From assembly GCA_029857925.1 (NCBI GenBank), contig JAOUGF010000115.1:1-6790 (forward strand): 6,790 nucleotides of DNA, read 5' to 3'. Made by a program: the position numbers and the translations under genes. Below the pieces are notes generated by a model. It did not search any database. It was given only the letters and a program-made list of their open reading frames with translations, and had not been told where the DNA came from. Below are positions 5,072 through 6,790 of this stretch, one piece after another. Position 1 is the first letter of the stretch, and every line of letters starts with the position of its first letter. This DNA comes from Gammaproteobacteria bacterium (GTDB lineage: Bacteria; Pseudomonadota; Gammaproteobacteria; S012-40).

Positions 5072-6790
5072 TTAGTTTGATAACGCCAGTTTGTTGGGGA
5101 CTTCCACCTCGGGCAGCAGTGTCATCAGGGGTACCGTCGCACCGACGAAATCGCCCTGCGCAAAATCCACGCCCGATTCCTTGACTAATGCATACAGTGT
5201 GGCATTGCTGACGTGTTTGGCAATCGTGTGTATATCCAAAGTTTTACATATCGCGACGACGCTAGTCACCACCGCCCGGTTGACCGGTTCGTCGCAGAGT
5301 TGCGAAATCAATGCACCGTCGATATTGACAAAGTTCACAGGCAAATTTTTTAAATAGCCAAAGGATGACATTCCGGCGCCGAAATTATCCAGCGTGAGTA
5401 GACACCCCATATCGCGCAGTTGGCGCATCACCCCTAGGGCCTGCGTCAAATGGGAAATGGCGACCGCCTCATCAATATCAAAACACAATCGGCCCGGGGG
5501 GATGCGGTGGCGGCGTATATGTGTGTGGATGATGTCCGCAATACCGTGCGACGCGAGCGAACCCGCAGACAGATTGATATGCAGACACAACGTCTTGGCC
5601 TGCGTTGAGCGTAAATATTTTCCCCAATCGGTGATGACTTGACTGATGACCCACTGGTCGATCTCTGGCATCAATTCGTGGCGATCCGCGCTGGGCAGAA
5701 ATTGCCCGGGGAACAGTAATTTCGACCGCGAATTGCGCAAACGCAATAATACTTCGCAGTGGCTGATGGCGTGTGTGGATATAGGCTTGATCGGTTGCCC
5801 GTACAACACGAATTTATTGCGCGCCAGGGCGTCGATCAACGTGGAAGCCTGGACGCGGTCGCGCACGCTCTTGACCGGCAGTTTAGTGTCTTTTTGATAG
5901 ATGTAGAGGCGGTCGCGCCCTTGTTCTTTCGCGCTGTAGCAGGCGAGATCCGCCGCATATAAAATGGAGGCGAGGTCGCCGCTGTTGCGCGTAATCATAA
6001 CTAAGCCGATACTGGCGCCGATGTCAAACGGTTTGCGTTCCCACACAAAGCGAAATTCACGCACGCAACGCAATAGACCTTCGGCGATTTCCTGCGCCTT
6101 CGTTTGCGGGCAATTCATCAACAACACGCCGAATTCATCGCCGCCGAGACGGGCCAGCGTGTCATTCGCGCGCATACGTTGTTGCATCAGCGTCGAGATC
6201 TGTTGCAACAACACATCCCCGGCAACGTGTCCGCAGGAGTCGTTGACGACCTTAAATTGATCCAGGTCGATATACAATAAAGCGTGTTCCGCATGTTCAC
6301 TGTGCGCGTCTAATGCCGCCTGCGTCACGCGATGGTCAAACTCGCGGCGGTTGATCAGCCCCGTCAATGCATCGTGGGTGGCCTGCCAAGACAAGCGATT
6401 CGCCAATTCACGTGACGCGCTGACGTCGTGCAATACCAGCACCGCGCCGATGATGTTGCCGTGTTGATCGCGCAACGGCGCGCTCGAATCTTCGATCGGT
6501 ATCTCACGCTGATTGCGCTGCACCAGCAGCGTGTATTCTGCAGGTTTGACCGCAGCCCCGGTGGCAAGGCTGCGTGAGACCGGGTTTTCTTGCGGTTGTC
6601 GCGTGCGTTCATCCAACGTAACCAAGATTTTCGCGATATCCTTGCCTTGCACCTCTGCCGCCGACCAGCCCAAGAGGCGTTCCGCGACCGGGTTGAGGTA
6701 TTGAATGGCGCCCGTGCGATCCGTCGTGATGACGCCGTCGGCGATTGAACGCACCGTCACCTCTGCGCGTTCCTTGGCCTCAAACAGCGC
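5072..6790 (-). CDS. PAS-GGDEF-EAL c-di-GMP signalling protein, N-terminus outside the window, EAL domain degenerate
   Basis: The frame is open to the right edge and reads ALFEAKERAE before the GTG at 6760, so the gene is 5'-partial; 572 residues are visible, counted here from the edge. A PAS domain covers about 14-125 (DGVITTD, YLNPVAERLLGW). The GGDEF domain (about 130-300) has YIDLDQFKVVND (173-184) and an intact GGDEF at 216-220. The inhibitory-site motif RAND (RxxD) is at 207-210, five residues before it, so c-di-GMP synthesis with product inhibition is expected. The EAL domain (about 310-560) keeps E346 (as EVL), N406, E441, D468 and Q545. It has N469 where DDFG needs the second Asp, N489 for the Lys of the KID motif, and K525 for the Glu of AEGVE, so phosphodiesterase activity is probably lost. 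Sensor or membrane segments may precede the PAS domain outside the window. The signal it senses is unknown. Confidence 0.94.
   Translation of the reverse strand, partial: ALFEAKERAEVTVRSIADGVITTDRTGAIQYLNPVAERLLGWSAAEVQGKDIAKILVTLDERTRQPQENPVSRSLATGAAVKPAEYTLLVQRNQREIPIEDSSAPLRDQHGNIIGAVLVLHDVSASRELANRLSWQATHDALTGLINRREFDHRVTQAALDAHSEHAEHALLYIDLDQFKVVNDSCGHVAGDVLLQQISTLMQQRMRANDTLARLGGDEFGVLLMNCPQTKAQEIAEGLLRCVREFRFVWERKPFDIGASIGLVMITRNSGDLASILYAADLACYSAKEQGRDRLYIYQKDTKLPVKSVRDRVQASTLIDALARNKFVLYGQPIKPISTHAISHCEVLLRLRNSRSKLLFPGQFLPSADRHELMPEIDQWVISQVITDWGKYLRSTQAKTLCLHINLSAGSLASHGIADIIHTHIRRHRIPPGRLCFDIDEAVAISHLTQALGVMRQLRDMGCLLTLDNFGAGMSSFGYLKNLPVNFVNIDGALISQLCDEPVNRAVVTSVVAICKTLDIHTIAKHVSNATLYALVKESGVDFAQGDFVGATVPLMTLLPEVEVPNKLALSN

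Noticed and set aside
1..6790. Search for CRISPR arrays, tRNA genes, insertion-sequence ends or a defence system
   Set aside because: No spaced repeats, cloverleaf, transposase or effector-type gene was seen; known-family genes fill almost all the window.

Overview
The window looks like chromosomal DNA of a Gram-negative proteobacterium, most likely a gammaproteobacterium. That is an inference from the mobA-mobB-moeA arrangement, a PAS-GGDEF-EAL protein of the style common there, and a probably secreted Sel1-repeat protein. The coding sequence is visibly GC-rich, and the intergenic gaps are more AT-rich. No RNA gene, insertion sequence, CRISPR array or phage gene was seen.

Positions 1-3955, minus strand: one tightly packed cluster read from right to left. 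The order is a UMF1/Atg22-type MFS transporter (GTG start at 3955), a small zinc nucleoside/guanine deaminase-like protein, mobA, mobB and moeA. moeA leaves the window at its left edge. The junctions are 5 nt, 2 nt, a 4-nt ATGA overlap and a second 4-nt ATGA overlap, so this is almost certainly one operon. The last three genes perform late molybdenum-cofactor steps: MoeA inserts molybdenum, MobA attaches a GMP moiety, and MobB is the GTP-binding partner. The transporter and the deaminase are not standard members of this pathway; a purine link is possible but unproven.

Positions 3956-4075: an AT-rich divergent gap that must hold the promoters for the operon (leftward) and the Sel1 gene (rightward).

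Positions 4076-4885, plus strand: a probably exported protein with five tandem 36-residue Sel1-like repeats. It is followed by a hairpin over its stop codon and then by a very clear intrinsic terminator.

Positions 4886-5071: a convergent gap with the strong rightward terminator and a weaker leftward one.

Positions 5072-6790, minus strand: the C-terminal 572 residues of a PAS-GGDEF-EAL signalling protein whose 5' end lies beyond the right edge. The diguanylate cyclase motif and its inhibitory site are intact. The EAL domain has lost three residues expected to be needed for c-di-GMP hydrolysis, so the protein is probably a cyclase with a regulatory or vestigial EAL domain.

Most of the window is conventional. 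The points most worth a second look are the degenerate EAL domain and the placement of a deaminase and a UMF1 transporter at the head of a molybdenum-cofactor operon.
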